Of a stretch of DNA of 64,000 nt, positions 35,901 through 46,904 are shown one piece after another; the first letter of the stretch is position 1, and each line of letters begins with the position of its first letter. Origin of the DNA: Zantedeschia hybrid cultivar (taxonomy: Eukaryota > Streptophyta > Magnoliopsida > Alismatales > Araceae); assembly GCA_030544215.1 (NCBI GenBank), contig JARZZO010000002.1, positions 61,216,150-61,280,149 on the forward strand, written 5' to 3'. Below the pieces are notes generated by a model. That model did not search any database. It saw only the letters and a list, made by a program, of their open reading frames with translations, and was not told where the DNA came from. The translations under genes were made by a program, and so were the position numbers.

Positions 35901-36372
35901 ATCTAAGTCAAATATATTATACATAACTTTTTAGGTCGTAGTTAACATTAATTGTACCATCTTTTGTTTCCTATTCCAATCCTAATTCGATTAGGACTTG
36001 TTCTCTATAGGTAGTCCTTTCTAAAATTGATCTTTGATATTTTTGACTCTTAAAATATCTTAATTAGTAAAAATCGTCTTCTACAAAGTTATAGATCTTT
36101 TTATTCTCTTTCCAATAATATCTATTATGTCTTAATCAGAATTTTTTTATAGAAAGTTATCATTATTTTACTATGTTGCTGTCTAATACATCAACCTAGA
36201 ATTTGAACTAAATTAGTAGGCTATTCTTAATAGTATAATTAGGATATTGGACTTTAATAATTGGGTTAATTAGTCTAAATTAAGTTACTTAAACTCAATC
36301 ATAGATTCTTATAATTAGTCTAATTTAAATTAATTAAATTTATTATTAGTTGTAAAAGTGCGGGATATAATA
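32917..36372 (-). mobile_element. Solo LTR (3456 bp) with 5-bp target duplication
   Basis: The insertion interrupts the second copy of the 240-bp duplication, so both ends are exact. AATCG is duplicated at 32,912-32,916 and 36,373-36,377. It begins TGTTACGCCCCG and ends CGGGATATAATA; the two ends are inverted copies apart from four positions, all transitions. A TATAAATA box on the minus strand (35,372-35,379) points to minus orientation. The start is like that of chromovirus (Tekay/Del-type) LTRs, which are often several kb long. No coding domain or second LTR was found inside, so I call it a solo LTR. Confidence 0.7.
35372..35379 (-). promoter_or_regulatory. TATA box inside the solo LTR
   Basis: TATAAATA on the minus strand, followed by AGAGCATTGGGCC. 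It gives the orientation of the LTR. Confidence 0.5.
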
Positions 36373-36660
36373 AATCGGTTAGTCAATCCCCTGAATAATA
36401 GATTAAGTGTCTAGTCTGATAATCGATTGCACTGATTGATTGTCTCTCTTTGATAGCGTTTATCTGCTACAAAGAGAAATATCCTTTATCACGAGATACA
36501 ATACCATTTTCTAAGTAAAGAACTAGATGAGAAAGTGTTATTGTGGTGATCCATGAAATCCTTCTGTAACAAATGTCGATATAAGTTCAAACATGCATAG
36601 GTTGGTAAAAAATGAATGGTTTTAGTAAGAGATAGGAATTTATATGATGAAATTTATTTC

Positions 36661-38780
36661 AAGGGGGGAAGGGTGTAATACCTTGGCCCTCCAGTCTAGG
36701 TTTCCCATTCGACTGTCTGATTTGGTTATAATTTGACCGAATGATGTACTGGCTTAAATTTGCTAAATTTGATTTATCTGAGTTAATACACTTTTGAATT
36801 ATTTTACATGTAAATTATGTGTAATTATGTGGGCCTAATAAGAATTATTGGACTCTCGGGTTCTATTTTGTCTTTTAGTGCTCAATTGAAAAGGGGCTTA
36901 TGGGTTAATTTATTTTAAAATAGAGAGTATGGACTTTGATTAGTATGAGACGGCTCATGAGAAACTTATTGGACTGGTCTAAGTGTGTTTTGTGTGGCCT
37001 ATTTGAGTGACTAGAGGATAGAATGGTTATTTTGCAAACAATGGGACTTTTGTGAAATATGTGGGACTTTATATATATGGGTGAGTGGGAGCACAACCTC
37101 ATTCGTACGTCTTTTCTCTCTCCAACTCTCTTATCCTTCCTTTCACCTTAGGAAAGGAATCCTTGGGTTGCATGGTAGCCATGGGGGTGGAGGAGGCTTA
37201 CTTAGAGGCCATCTTGATGTTTGAGGGCTTCCTTGGAGGCTCTTGGTGGAGATCAAGAGGAACAATTAGAAGAGGACGACCCTTGAAGCTAGGAGCTCGT
37301 AAATGAACTTCAAACATTCCTTCTTCTTATTCCCTTGGATGTGCATGGAGGGGATTCATGGCCCTTTTGTTGGAGTTCACAGAGAAAGGTAGGGTGATGT
37401 CTTCTAAGTTTATTTAGATTACTTGTGTGCATGTTGGTCTTAGAGGTTTGTTTAGGTATGCATGGTCTAAATTGATTCCTTATATGATAATCCTATTATC
37501 TATGTTCTAAATTGGCTATGAGGATGGATTTTAGATTGAGATTTCATAGGAGTTGCATGCATATTTGTGCTCAGTCCAGAAATAGATTTTTATACTTGAT
37601 GTCATACTTTGTTTGATCAATGTAGTGGATAGAATGGCATGTATGTTTTCATATTCAAAGTTTCATATGCCTAACTTTTTCAGTTAAAACTTCGTGGCAA
37701 TTGGCCTTGATTTGAGAGATATCCAACCTCATCTTTATAGATGCGTGGTTGTATCTAAAAATAAGATAATTAGTTGACGTTTTATTTGGCACAGCTTGTG
37801 TGATGGTCCAATTGGCGGATAGTTATAACTTACTTTGTCATTTTTCTTACAAAAAAAAAAAAAGATCTCAATTTGGATGTGTAGATTGTGAGTTATAACC
37901 TTCCGAAGTGGAGGTTCACTGTGCAGTCTACTGTCAGTTTACTGTACTGACAGAAATGGTCGACCATTTTGAATAAAATGATCGATCGTTTTGCTTGAAA
38001 CTTCAATTTGGCCTTTGTTTGGCCAAACGGTTGACCGTTTGTTTAGTTCGGTTGACCGTTTGGACCTAGAGTAGAGTAATTGCACTGTTTTGACCTCCCG
38101 ACAAATGTGCTTTAATTTGGAATTCATACTTGATGTTTATAATTGATCTAATTAGCATTATTTGAACTATTTAACACTTATGACTCTATACTCTTATATC
38201 ATGCTTTAGACATGTAATTATTCTGTATGATTGGCTTATACTTTTGTTATTTGATTATAATGACTACTCACTTGTGGGTATCCTTTTGATTTTATCTCTT
38301 AGAGGATAGGGATAGGAGTTTTAACCTTTTAATTGGATCAGGTCAAAGTCCGGCTTAACCTTTTGATTGGGTCTTGATGTCCAGACCCGACTTGCTGTGA
38401 ATGTCTGACCAAGGGTAGTGGGAAAGTCCACTTGTGTGCGCACCTCCATTGGGAGGCTGGATTACATGATGTGTGACATTCATGTACCTTAGTTGACCTT
38501 GCTTCCTTGCCATACCTTTAAGGATTTTTAGAGATCCAAGAATGGCAGAGCGGCATAGACCATATAGGAATCCTTCGGGATGTCCAAACCCATATATGAA
38601 TATGAATGTGAACATGAATAAGATTGATGCTAGTGCACTTCCTTGTCATTCTTAAATTATTATATGATGTGACATTTTGTGATTTGACTTGAGATAGCGT
38701 GATAACTTGTGAATCGGCCCCATAATGAGTTATCTTTAATGAATTGAATTTGATCATGAATCAACCGTGAAAAGATCAAT
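36661..38780 (+). mobile_element. Polypurine tract and LTR-like block, plus orientation
   Basis: AAGGGGGGAAGGG is followed directly by TGTAATACCTTGGCCC (36,674), the layout of a PPT and a 3' LTR start. A TATATATA box at about 37,069-37,077 would serve as its promoter. The block contains repeated GGTTGACCGTTT palindromic phrases around 38,025-38,070. The right end was not found; 38,780 is a guess. Confidence 0.4.
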
Positions 38781-39300
38781 AGGTAGAAGGATTATATCAT
38801 ATTTTTTTATTAATATATTTTTTATTTTTAAAAATTAAATATATCATTATATTTTATGTTATGATTTGATTTATAGTATGTTTAGCATATATTAAATTTT
38901 TTGAGGCAAAAATTTAGCTATTTAAGATGAGGATAATTTAATAAAAACTTATTAAGAAGTCTTTCCAACCATTAGATTCATTTGTGTTCTCAAACTCATT
39001 TCACTCCTATGACAAGAAGTAGTTCTATTTAAAATAACTACTACTTGAAGTCACTTCAGTGTGAAGTACTTTAAAAAATTTTCCAAACTCAATCAAAGTT
39101 GTTACCTTGGGGGTATTGTTTCATGTGTCTACGATTGTTTTGTTTGTAACTTGTAATTCTTTGTTTTTCACACTATAAGAAAATGAAGTACTGGAGATGG
39201 AGAACTAGTGATCTCGATAAGTTTGGGAAATAAATGATAAATTAAGCTAAACATCCACATCACATTGAATTGTAAATGAAGTGCAGAAATTAAAAATTAT
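38781..39300. other. No gene seen
   Basis: Very AT-rich spacer between LTR-like blocks. Confidence 0.4.
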
Positions 39301-40085
39301 TACAATTAAACTTGACTCAACAAATAATTACATATTCCAACTAAAAAGAAGTAATTAAGCGTATAAACCTGAAAAGAAATAACAACCACATCTGGGCATA
39401 CTCCAGAATGATGGCTGCTGGCGCGCAACCCGAGACAAAACCCTCCTCGCTACGCATGTCTGGAACCCTCACTTGAAAACCGTAAGGGGTGAGTCTCATC
39501 GAAATAGACTCAATAGGGATCCTTTGATCCCCACCACCCACTCACGCACCCACAAGTGCAACAACATGAATAAAGGCAATTTAAATAAATAAAACAGTAA
39601 ACACAACTTTGAAACCACTCTACCACGGAGTCTACAACCAACGTCTCGGCTAAACACGCAAACCACGCAGCCGAATGCAGAAAACACCGACCCGTTGAGA
39701 CCAAACAGCAACCCCTCGGATAGTGCTGGCTACTCTGGCCTAACCTAGCTCAAGGTGGTTCTGCTTCCCCTAGCACGAGTGACACTCCGAATGTACCACT
39801 CCCACACCGGTAATAGTTATACCTCGGGGTACATCAGGTGACCCTCTCTCTAGACGTCACCCCACCACTCCCACATCGGCACCGTGTCACTCCTACACTG
39901 ACACAGGGTGCCTAAGCGCTAACAACTGTCACTCTAGGTCCACGATCACACAAAACATGTCACAGTGCGATTCGATTATGTAGAAATCCTCGACTTCGAA
40001 GTATAGTTTTAAGCATGCATTTTAACCAAACTATCTAACAATGTAAACACGTGTTAATTACATAGATTAATGAAGTTCTGTCTTG

Positions 40086-40332
40086 AATCGCGTCGTCCGT
40101 GGCCGACGTCATTCAAGACTCATAAACTGGTTCATGTGAAACCTGGCCTCAGAAGATGACCTAAATCGCGTCGTTCAAGGTAGTCACCTTTTAAAAGGCG
40201 TCGCTGTCCCTAGTCGCTTAATCATGACAGAAACATAATCAGGCCTCGGGATGATCCAAAACTAAATTGCGTCGTGGAAGGCAGCCGCCATTCAAAATGG
40301 CGTTGCTATCCCAAGGTGCCATTTAGCGTTCG
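40086..40332. repeat. Cluster of five 34-bp palindromes (12-10-12)
   Basis: Cores at about 40,086, 40,163, 40,194, 40,264 and 40,294. Each has the left half GCGTC or GCGTT after AAA-type bases, exactly 10 variable bases, then GACGTC, GTCACC, GTCGC, GCCGCC or GGTGCC and a TTCAA-like end. Two pairs are nearly head to tail. The arms are more decayed here than in the 48-52 kb group. Confidence 0.7.
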
Positions 40333-40621
40333 CTAACAGGTTCCCCCCAGCCTTCCAAGTATAAAAAGTGGAATTTTTTCCGAAAATCCCCTAAACATGC
40401 TCTAAAGCAGGAAAAACGTGGTTTTAATCAAAACACAACGGAGATCGTCACCCTACCGGTTACTTGAACTCCTCTGAGCTTTAAGCCGCCGAACTGCCAT
40501 GCCACAAGCCGCCGCCGGTACCGCCGTAGACGCCGTTACTCCACCGGGACGTCGACCGCCGTCCGGAGAGCAACACGCCACGGAGGAAATGGTGGTGGTA
40601 GTGGTGGGAGTTAGGGGGGGG

Positions 40622-40745
40622 GGGGTTTGATGGAGTGGAGGGAGAGGAAAGGAAGGAGAAGGGGTAGGGAGAGCGAAGAGATCAGAGACAGGGAGGAGAG
40701 AGAAGAAAATGAGAGAAATGAGGGAAAGGAGAGAGAGTTCGTGAG
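40622..40745 (-). other. Purine-rich tract (pyrimidine-rich leader on the minus strand)
   Basis: About 120 bases of GA repeats on the plus strand after a G run at about 40,614-40,625. On the minus strand this is a CT-rich leader as found downstream of plant LTR promoters. Confidence 0.5.
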
Positions 40746-40760
40746 TTTAAACTGAACCTA

Positions 40761-40910
40761 GTTAAAAACGCGTTGTCCAATACCGACGCCATTCAAGTGA
40801 CAAGACCAGAGCCGTATTCTCGCGGCCCGAAACTGGCCCACGTGGTGTCCACGTGGCACCGACGTGGCACACTCTAAAACGCGTCCCGCTAACAGGACGC
40901 CGTTTGAACC
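40761..40910. repeat. Two 34-bp palindromes (12-10-12) at the LTR-like edge
   Basis: AAAACGCGTT, spacer, GACGCCATTCAA at 40,764-40,796, and AAAACGCGTC, spacer, GACGCCGTTTGAA at 40,876-40,908. Both have a 10-base spacer. They lie upstream of the CT-rich leader when the block is read on the minus strand. Confidence 0.8.
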
Positions 40911-41026
40911 GTCTCTCGAAAGCTCGACGCGATAAAGAACCTATGCTCCAGCCCCACAAGGACCCAAATCAAGGGGTCCGACACCGAAACTGACCCAATA
41001 ACTGAATCCGAAACCTTAATCCTTAC

Positions 41027-41919
41027 AATGATAAAGAGAAGAGCATTAAGGCTCTTTGCACTGATAAGGGCAGAGAATATCTCTCAGATCAGTTCATAGA
41101 GTTATGTGAAGAGAAAGGAATTCGTAGACAGCTTACTATTCCTTATACTCCGCAACAAAATGGTGTTGCAGAGAGAAGGAATCTTACTCTTATGGAGATG
41201 GTTCGGTCGATGATGGCGCAACCTAATCTCCCAATAAATTTCTGGAGGGATGCACTATTGACTGCTGCCTATATCTTGAACCAAGGGCTTTATAAGTCAA
41301 TACCTTCAACTCCCTACGAATTATGGACAGGCAAAAGCCCCTACTTCGAAGACTTACGCTTGTGGGGATCAGTTGGATATGTTCACAGTACTTCTCATAA
41401 GTATGGGAAATTGAGTCCTAGAGCTAGCAAACATGTGTTCATAAGGTACCCAGAGCAATCGAAGGGCTATGTGATGTATAGTGAGCATCCAGATGGAGGA
41501 ATGACTGAGAAAGAGGTCCGAGATGTGGTCTTCTTTGAGGGAGATTACCCATCTTTAGGAGAGGTCAGACAAGACATGCAGCTATATGAGTTGAAAAATC
41601 CTAATGAGAACACTATGTCCTCCGGTACGGGAGGAATTAGTCTCATCTCAGAAGTTGCCGAAGACAGTGGGAGTGTTTCAATGGACAGTGGGAGTGAACC
41701 AGTTAACACTTTACCTCGTAGAAGTCAATGTGGACATCTCCCTCGACGTCGTTTCACAATTGAAGGGGAATCATTTATGTATACTTATGTGGATGCGCAT
41801 GAGCTTGCATCCTACGAGGAAGCAATGGCCTCACATGACTCAGAAAAGTGGATAGTTGCAATGAGGGAAGAAATGAATTCAATGGCTAAGAATGAAGTAT
41901 GGGAGTTGGTTGATCTACC
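41027..41919 (+). pseudogene. Copia integrase-RT fragment, interrupted by a second Copia
   Basis: One open frame carries the second half of the integrase core (ALCTDKGREYLSDQF with the second catalytic Asp; QQNGVAERRN with the catalytic Glu), the region after it (WRDALLTAAYILNQ, TPYELWTGKSPYFEDLRLWG) and the first residues of RT (SYEEAMASHDSEKW, NSMAKNEVWELVDLP). At 41,920 the frame ends at the first base of another element's LTR. The rest of RT is not found to the right. On the left it joins the LTR-like block without a visible start. Confidence 0.8.
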
Positions 41920-43470
41920 TGTTGGGTTTGCTCGGTTTCTCCGGATCGCTCACGCAGCAGAAAATAAAAATATTTACAGCGATCCATTCCCGTTTCGGAA
42001 TCTAAAATACGATAATCGGATTATCGAAGTTCTCACCGTGTGCGGATTCGAATCCGCAACCGTTTGGTTCCGTCGGTGTGACACCGCAAGCCGCGCAAGC
42101 GCCCGGCCTCTAGCGAAGTCCACGCGATCCTCCCCGCGACGGATATCCTCGAGTTCGTCGTTCTTCGCAGCCCACGAAGCCTTCGCCGGTCGCCGCAATG
42201 ATCGCCGCAGCGCGCGGACGATTTCCTGTCGAACGGGATTCGGAGAAGTGGCGGAGCAGATCTGGATCTGCCTGGGCGTCAAAGAAAGACAGAAACTGAG
42301 GAGGGGTGGCTAGGGTTAGCAGCAGCTTGGCTTGCTCAGCCCGTTCGCTATGTTTTATACTAACCGCGCGGTTTTTCACAAAAACCCCCGGTTTATATAA
42401 AACCCACTTATTTATCCATCGCCTTGAGAATCATTTGCGTGTGACCCTCTAGGCCCAAGTACCAGTCCAGTTAATGGCCCAGTAAGCCCAGTGACTCCTC
42501 ACTGGCTTTATTAATTAATTAATAACCCTTTATTAATCAATTAATCAATCGAATTGATGTCGCACATCGAATTCGACAGGGCCTCCGATCACGTTGGGTG
42601 CCAAGTAACACCGCGTGAACCCGGAAGGTATTTGGGGTTAAGTAACCCACTCTTGGAACCTTTCCGCCGACAGTTACCGCGTGGATATAATCCTTCATTC
42701 GTACAATGCTCTCGAGTCAACTCAGGGTATGGCGAGCTGTCAAACCCTAACCGGTCGACTCACTTGGATTGGATGCCGCTGATGAATATCGGAAAACTCC
42801 TTTCCCGATATTATCGTCCGCCCTGGACAGGGACTTCCGCGCATCCTTCCTAGAGCATTCTCTCTCTAAGTACTGAGAGCGAATGATTCCTTATTGACAC
42901 ACAATTCCCTTCGACGGTATTCCGCTGCACCCAATCCTTGGCGTATTAGAATCCCATGGCTAGAGATTCGTAGACCAAGGTCAAAGTACAGAAGTCCACC
43001 GCCAAGGTGTCCTTGGTGTCTCAGGTCCGAGGACCATCCACGCAATTGCGACAATAGAATCAAGCTGGTTGACAGTGAGGTACAATACCATCCAGCGATT
43101 CAGTCGGATCAGTTCAGTGAACTCATTCTCCAATGAGCACCTACAGATTCGCCTTAGTGTCTCCACACAAGTGACTTATGAGACCAGTCACCCTCATCAT
43201 ATGAGCAGGAGTAATATGTACTAGTCTAACCGGATATCTGATGTCCTGCTCGGATATCCTCCGACTAGGAACAATTAAGAATATGTGTGTTTAAGTGATC
43301 AGTCTCATTAGTATGATCTCATTATAATCTGATCACCATAGCACATATTCACGGACTTCATTATGAAACGATAATAAACGTGATTTACACATAATGAATA
43401 TTATGCCATTTTATTAATAATGAACGAGATTTACATTGTTAGATTGGCTTGTAGGCCACCTAAACTAACA
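41920..43470 (-). repeat. 3' LTR of the minus-strand Copia (1551 bp)
   Basis: On the minus strand it starts TGTTAGTTTAGG directly after the PPT and ends where the interrupted Copia frame resumes (plus-strand TGTTGGG at 41,920). The part near the left edge is GC-rich and yields chance open frames on both strands. The right partner is absent. Confidence 0.65.
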
Positions 43471-43484
43471 ATCTCCCACTTGGA
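43471..43484 (-). promoter_or_regulatory. Copia polypurine tract
   Basis: CCAAGTGGGAGATT on the minus strand, between the pol stop and the LTR start TGTTAG. This is the common form in plant Copia elements and primes plus-strand synthesis. Confidence 0.8.
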
Positions 43485-45107
43485 CTAAAGCCAATCACCT
43501 TTATACAATAAGCCCATAGACTCTAGGTGACGCTCAAACACAATTTGAGCCAACGGCTTTGTCAGTGGATCTGCTACATTGTCGACGGATGGAACTCTTT
43601 CCACTACTACATCTCCTCTAGATATGATCTCTCTGATAAGGTGAAAGCGCCTCAGAATATGCTTCGATTTCTGATGAGACCGCGGCTCTTTCGCTTGCGC
43701 AATGGCTCCATTGTTGTCGTACAACAGTGGAACAGGCTCAGAGATGCTGGGAACTACGCCGAGGTCGGTGATGAATTTCTTCAACCACACTGCTTCCTTG
43801 GCGGCTTCAGCTGCAGCGATGTACTCAGCTTCAGTCGTCGAATCTGCAGTGGTTACTTGCTTGGAACTCTTCCAGCACACTGCCCCACCGTTCAAAGTAA
43901 ATACGAATCCAGATATTGACTTGCTATCATTTGGATATGACTGGAAACTCGAGTCAGTAAAGCCTCGCAGTTTCAAGTCACCTCCCCCATAGACAAGAAA
44001 CATATCCTTAGTTCTTCTCAAGTACTTAAGGATACATTTCACTGCCTTCCAGTGCTCTTCGCTTGGATCAGCCTGAAATCTGCTCGTAACACTTAGAGCA
44101 AATGCAACATCAGGCCGTGTACATAGCATGGCATACATGATAGATCCTATGGCAGAGGCATAGGGTATTCTATCCATGAATGCCCTCTCATCAGGAGTCT
44201 TAGGAGACTGCTCCTTGGAGAGACTAATTCCATGTCTCATCGGTATGAAACCTCTCTTGGAATTTTCCATGCCAAACCTTTTGACTATGGTATCTATGTA
44301 CAAGGATTGGGTCATTCCAAGCATCCTCTTCGATCTATCTCTATAGATCCGTATTCCCAATACGTAGGATGCTTCTCCCAAATCCTTCACGGAGAAGTTT
44401 TTCGACAGCCAGACCTTTACTGATGACATCATAGCTACATCATTCCCAATGAGTAGTATGTCATCTACGTAAAGAACTAGAAAAGTGACTGCACTCCCAC
44501 TGGTCTTCTTGTACACACAAGGCTCATCTTCATTCTTAATGAAGTCATAAGACTTGACAGCCTCGTCAAATCTTATATTCCAGCTCCGGGAAGCTTGCTT
44601 CAGTCCATAAATGGACCTCTGAAGCTTACACACTTTATTTGGAGATTTTTTGGATGTGAAACCTTCTGGTTGTAACATATACACCTCCTCCTCAAGGTTA
44701 CCATTGAGGAAGGCAGTCTTCACATCCATCTGCCAGATTTCATAATCAAAATGTGCAGCAATGACGAGCAGAACTCTGATCGACTTTATCATGGCGACTG
44801 GTGAGAAAGTCTCGTCATAGTCAATTCCTTGCCTTTGACGATATCCCTTTGCCACCAACCTTGCCTTATAAGTGTCGATCCGTCCATCAGCACCGATCTT
44901 TCTTTTAAAGATCCACTTGCAACCGATGGGTACAATACCCTCGGGCAAGTCCTCCAAGTTCCAAACTTGGTTGGTGTACATGGACTGGATTTCTGAGTTC
45001 ATGGCTTCTCGCCATTTCTCGGCTTCTGGGCCTTCTATGGCCTCCTGGTAGGTTTTAGGATCATCATCCTCATTATATTGTACCTTAGACTCACCTTCAG
45101 CGATATG
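43485..45107 (-). CDS. Copia pol, reverse transcriptase and RNase H part
   Basis: The frame continues from the integrase part after a TGA at 45,108. RT begins near NQVWNLEDLPEG, with GCKWIFKRK, KARLVAKGY and the catalytic YVDDILLIGND. RNase H follows with GFTDSSFQSYPNDSKS, TEAEYIAAAEAAKEA and DNNGAIAQAKEP, so its acidic residues are present. It ends just before the PPT (LYKGDWL-stop). About 540 codons without further breaks indicate a fairly young insertion. The enzyme would copy element RNA in virus-like particles. The upstream TGA should block the full polyprotein. Confidence 0.9.
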   Translation of the reverse strand, partial: HIAEGESKVQYNEDDDPKTYQEAIEGPEAEKWREAMNSEIQSMYTNQVWNLEDLPEGIVPIGCKWIFKRKIGADGRIDTYKARLVAKGYRQRQGIDYDETFSPVAMIKSIRVLLVIAAHFDYEIWQMDVKTAFLNGNLEEEVYMLQPEGFTSKKSPNKVCKLQRSIYGLKQASRSWNIRFDEAVKSYDFIKNEDEPCVYKKTSGSAVTFLVLYVDDILLIGNDVAMMSSVKVWLSKNFSVKDLGEASYVLGIRIYRDRSKRMLGMTQSLYIDTIVKRFGMENSKRGFIPMRHGISLSKEQSPKTPDERAFMDRIPYASAIGSIMYAMLCTRPDVAFALSVTSRFQADPSEEHWKAVKCILKYLRRTKDMFLVYGGGDLKLRGFTDSSFQSYPNDSKSISGFVFTLNGGAVCWKSSKQVTTADSTTEAEYIAAAEAAKEAVWLKKFITDLGVVPSISEPVPLLYDNNGAIAQAKEPRSHQKSKHILRRFHLIREIISRGDVVVERVPSVDNVADPLTKPLAQIVFERHLESMGLLYKGDWL

Positions 45108-46694
45108 TCACACATATCGTTCGGGTAGTCTAGGTACTCTACAAGATCTACGAGGCTCATCTGTGTGTACCTGAACAGATTCAGGAACTGATATCTCATC
45201 TGATGATAATGTAGCTGTTTGGGGATCTGGAACCTCTTCCAGTACTATTTTACTCCCACTGTTCTCCTGGATAAGGTATTCCTCTTCCAGAAAGACAGCT
45301 TTCCTGGCGACAAACACTTTTTGTTCACCAGGATGGTAAAAATAGTATCCAAAGGTTTCCTTTGGATATCCCACAAACCTGCATTTATCAGTTCGTGATT
45401 CCAACTTGTCTGGATCATGCCTCTTTATATGAGCAGGACAACCCCATACTTTAACATGTTTAAATTCTGGTTTCCTGCCTTTCCATATCTCATATGGAGT
45501 AGAGGCCACAGACTTGCTGGATATTCTGTTCAGTAGGTATGCTGCTGACTCTAGAGCATACCCCCAGAGGGACACTGGTAATCCCGAAAAGCTCATCATG
45601 TATCGCACCATGTCCAACAAGGTGCGATTCCTCCTTTCTGATACACCATTCATCTGTGGTGTATACGGAGGGGTCAGCTGAGAAAGGATACCATTATCCT
45701 TTAAGAATTGTGTGAAATTAGTACTCAAGTATTCTCCTCCTCGATCTGATCGAAGGGCTTTAATACTCTTTCCTAACTGCTTCTCCACTTCATTCTTGAA
45801 CTCCTTGAAGTTCTCAAATGCTTCCGACTTGTACTTCATTAAGTACACATAGCCGAATCTTGAGAAGTCATCGGTGAACGTGATGAAGTAAGAAAAGCCA
45901 CCTTTAGCTTGGGTGGACATTGGACCACATACATCTGAATGTATTAGTTCCAAAATGTCATTGGCACATTCTCCATGTCCACTAAATGGAGATTTTGCCA
46001 TCTTTCCCATAAGGCAGGATTCGCATGTTGCAAACGATTCATAATCGAATGCTGTTAAGTAACCATGCTTGTGCAACTTTTGCAAACTGCTTTCGCCAAT
46101 GTGCCCAAGTCTACAATGCCACATGTAGGCCTGGTTCACACAATTCTTGCTCTTCTTAAGAGCATTATCAATCTGAAGATTGTAATGAGAAACATCTAAT
46201 AGATATAGACCGTTGACTAAAGATGCCGATGCTATTGATTTATTACCATAATAAATCGAACAACTTCTATTCTCAATTGTCAACCTATATCCTATCTTGT
46301 CCAAACAAGATATTGATATGATGTTCTTTATTATGCTAGGAACATAATAATAATCTTCCAATAATAAGGTGTCTCCCGATGGAAGCCTGAGGTTTGCTGT
46401 CCCAACAGCAATCGCCGCAACTTTTGCGCCGTTTCCTAGCCTCAATTCCACATCACCTTGTCTCAGCTTGCGCTTACTTGTCAGCATCTGCACATCATGG
46501 CAGATATGAGAAGCACATCCGGTATCTAATACCCAAGATGTGGAATCTCTAACTGACAAGTTGATATCTATCATATAGATATCTGAAGCTTCAGACAGCT
46601 TCACTCTTCCATGAGCTTTATCGTTAAGGAATTCCTTGCAGTTCCTCTTCCAGTGACCATACTGCTTATAGTATAAGCAGTCACCCTTCACTAC
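45108..46694 (-). CDS. Copia pol, protease and integrase part
   Basis: Begins with a gag zinc-knuckle piece in which the second Cys is replaced (CLYYKQYGHWKRNC), so one zinc ligand is missing. Protease: WVLDTGCASHICHD. Integrase: HCRLGHIGESS and CESCLMGKM (zinc part), then SDVCGP, RSDRGGEYLS and NGVSERRNRT, giving the DDE triad. It ends ERYV-TGA. The start at 46,691 is only the open-frame edge. The true frame continues upstream past a TGA into the gag remnant. Confidence 0.88.
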   Translation of the reverse strand, partial: VVKGDCLYYKQYGHWKRNCKEFLNDKAHGRVKLSEASDIYMIDINLSVRDSTSWVLDTGCASHICHDVQMLTSKRKLRQGDVELRLGNGAKVAAIAVGTANLRLPSGDTLLLEDYYYVPSIIKNIISISCLDKIGYRLTIENRSCSIYYGNKSIASASLVNGLYLLDVSHYNLQIDNALKKSKNCVNQAYMWHCRLGHIGESSLQKLHKHGYLTAFDYESFATCESCLMGKMAKSPFSGHGECANDILELIHSDVCGPMSTQAKGGFSYFITFTDDFSRFGYVYLMKYKSEAFENFKEFKNEVEKQLGKSIKALRSDRGGEYLSTNFTQFLKDNGILSQLTPPYTPQMNGVSERRNRTLLDMVRYMMSFSGLPVSLWGYALESAAYLLNRISSKSVASTPYEIWKGRKPEFKHVKVWGCPAHIKRHDPDKLESRTDKCRFVGYPKETFGYYFYHPGEQKVFVARKAVFLEEEYLIQENSGSKIVLEEVPDPQTATLSSDEISVPESVQVHTDEPRRSCRVPRLPERYV

Positions 46695-46904
46695 TCATTT
46701 GCCTTTGTCCTTCGATCTTTTATCGTTAGCTATCATCTCTGCTTCAGGGGCATCTAATGCCGATTCAGCAAGAGAATCAGCTCCAGGGACAAAGTCAATG
46801 CGCTCAGATCTGAAGACATTCTTCAGGCTTCTGAACCAATCTGAGTAGATCAGGTAAGTCAAAAGGGCATCAAGTATGCCACGGAGTGAGTTATTCGACA
46901 ACAT
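46695..46904 (-). pseudogene. Copia gag, internally reduced
   Basis: Starts MLSNNSLRGILDALL and keeps a DWFRSLKNVFRSERIDF motif typical of Copia gag N-termini. It then jumps within about 30 residues to the basic linker before the zinc knuckle. A normal Copia gag has well over 200 residues, so most of the capsid part is deleted. It ends in a TGA but remains in frame with pol. Confidence 0.7.

Larger units (their letters stand above)
39301..40983 (-). mobile_element. Minus-strand LTR-like block with palindrome cluster
   Basis: The right edge GGGGTCCGACA (40,983) reads TGTCGGACCCC on the minus strand, an LTR-type start. Leftward follow a GC-rich part with two palindromes, a purine-rich stretch (pyrimidine-rich leader on the minus strand), a GC-rich Gly/Arg-coding-like piece and five more palindromes. 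Further left are phrases usual in chromovirus LTRs (repeated ACTCCCACATCGGCAC-like text at 39,800-39,900). The left end was not found and there is no coding domain. Confidence 0.4.
41920..46904 (-). mobile_element. Ty1/Copia retrotransposon, minus strand, 5' part reduced
   Basis: The 3' LTR (41,920-43,470), PPT, RT-RNase H, integrase, protease and a shortened gag all lie in one reading frame from 46,904 to 43,485, broken by only two TGA codons (46,695 and 45,108). It inserted into the Copia fragment at 41,027-41,919, in opposite orientation. A 5' LTR matching 41,920-43,470 is not found on the right, so the 5' end was lost. Confidence 0.8.

Noticed and set aside
41192..42313. The 373-codon frame as one protein
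   Set aside because: Only the part up to 41,919 is Copia. The rest is chance translation of the GC-rich end of another element's LTR.
41974..43166. Open frames on both strands in 41.97-43.17 kb
   Set aside because: They lie inside the Copia LTR, lack domains and overlap each other.
43527..43992. Plus-strand frames over 43.5-44 kb
   Set aside because: Antisense shadows of the Copia RNase H.
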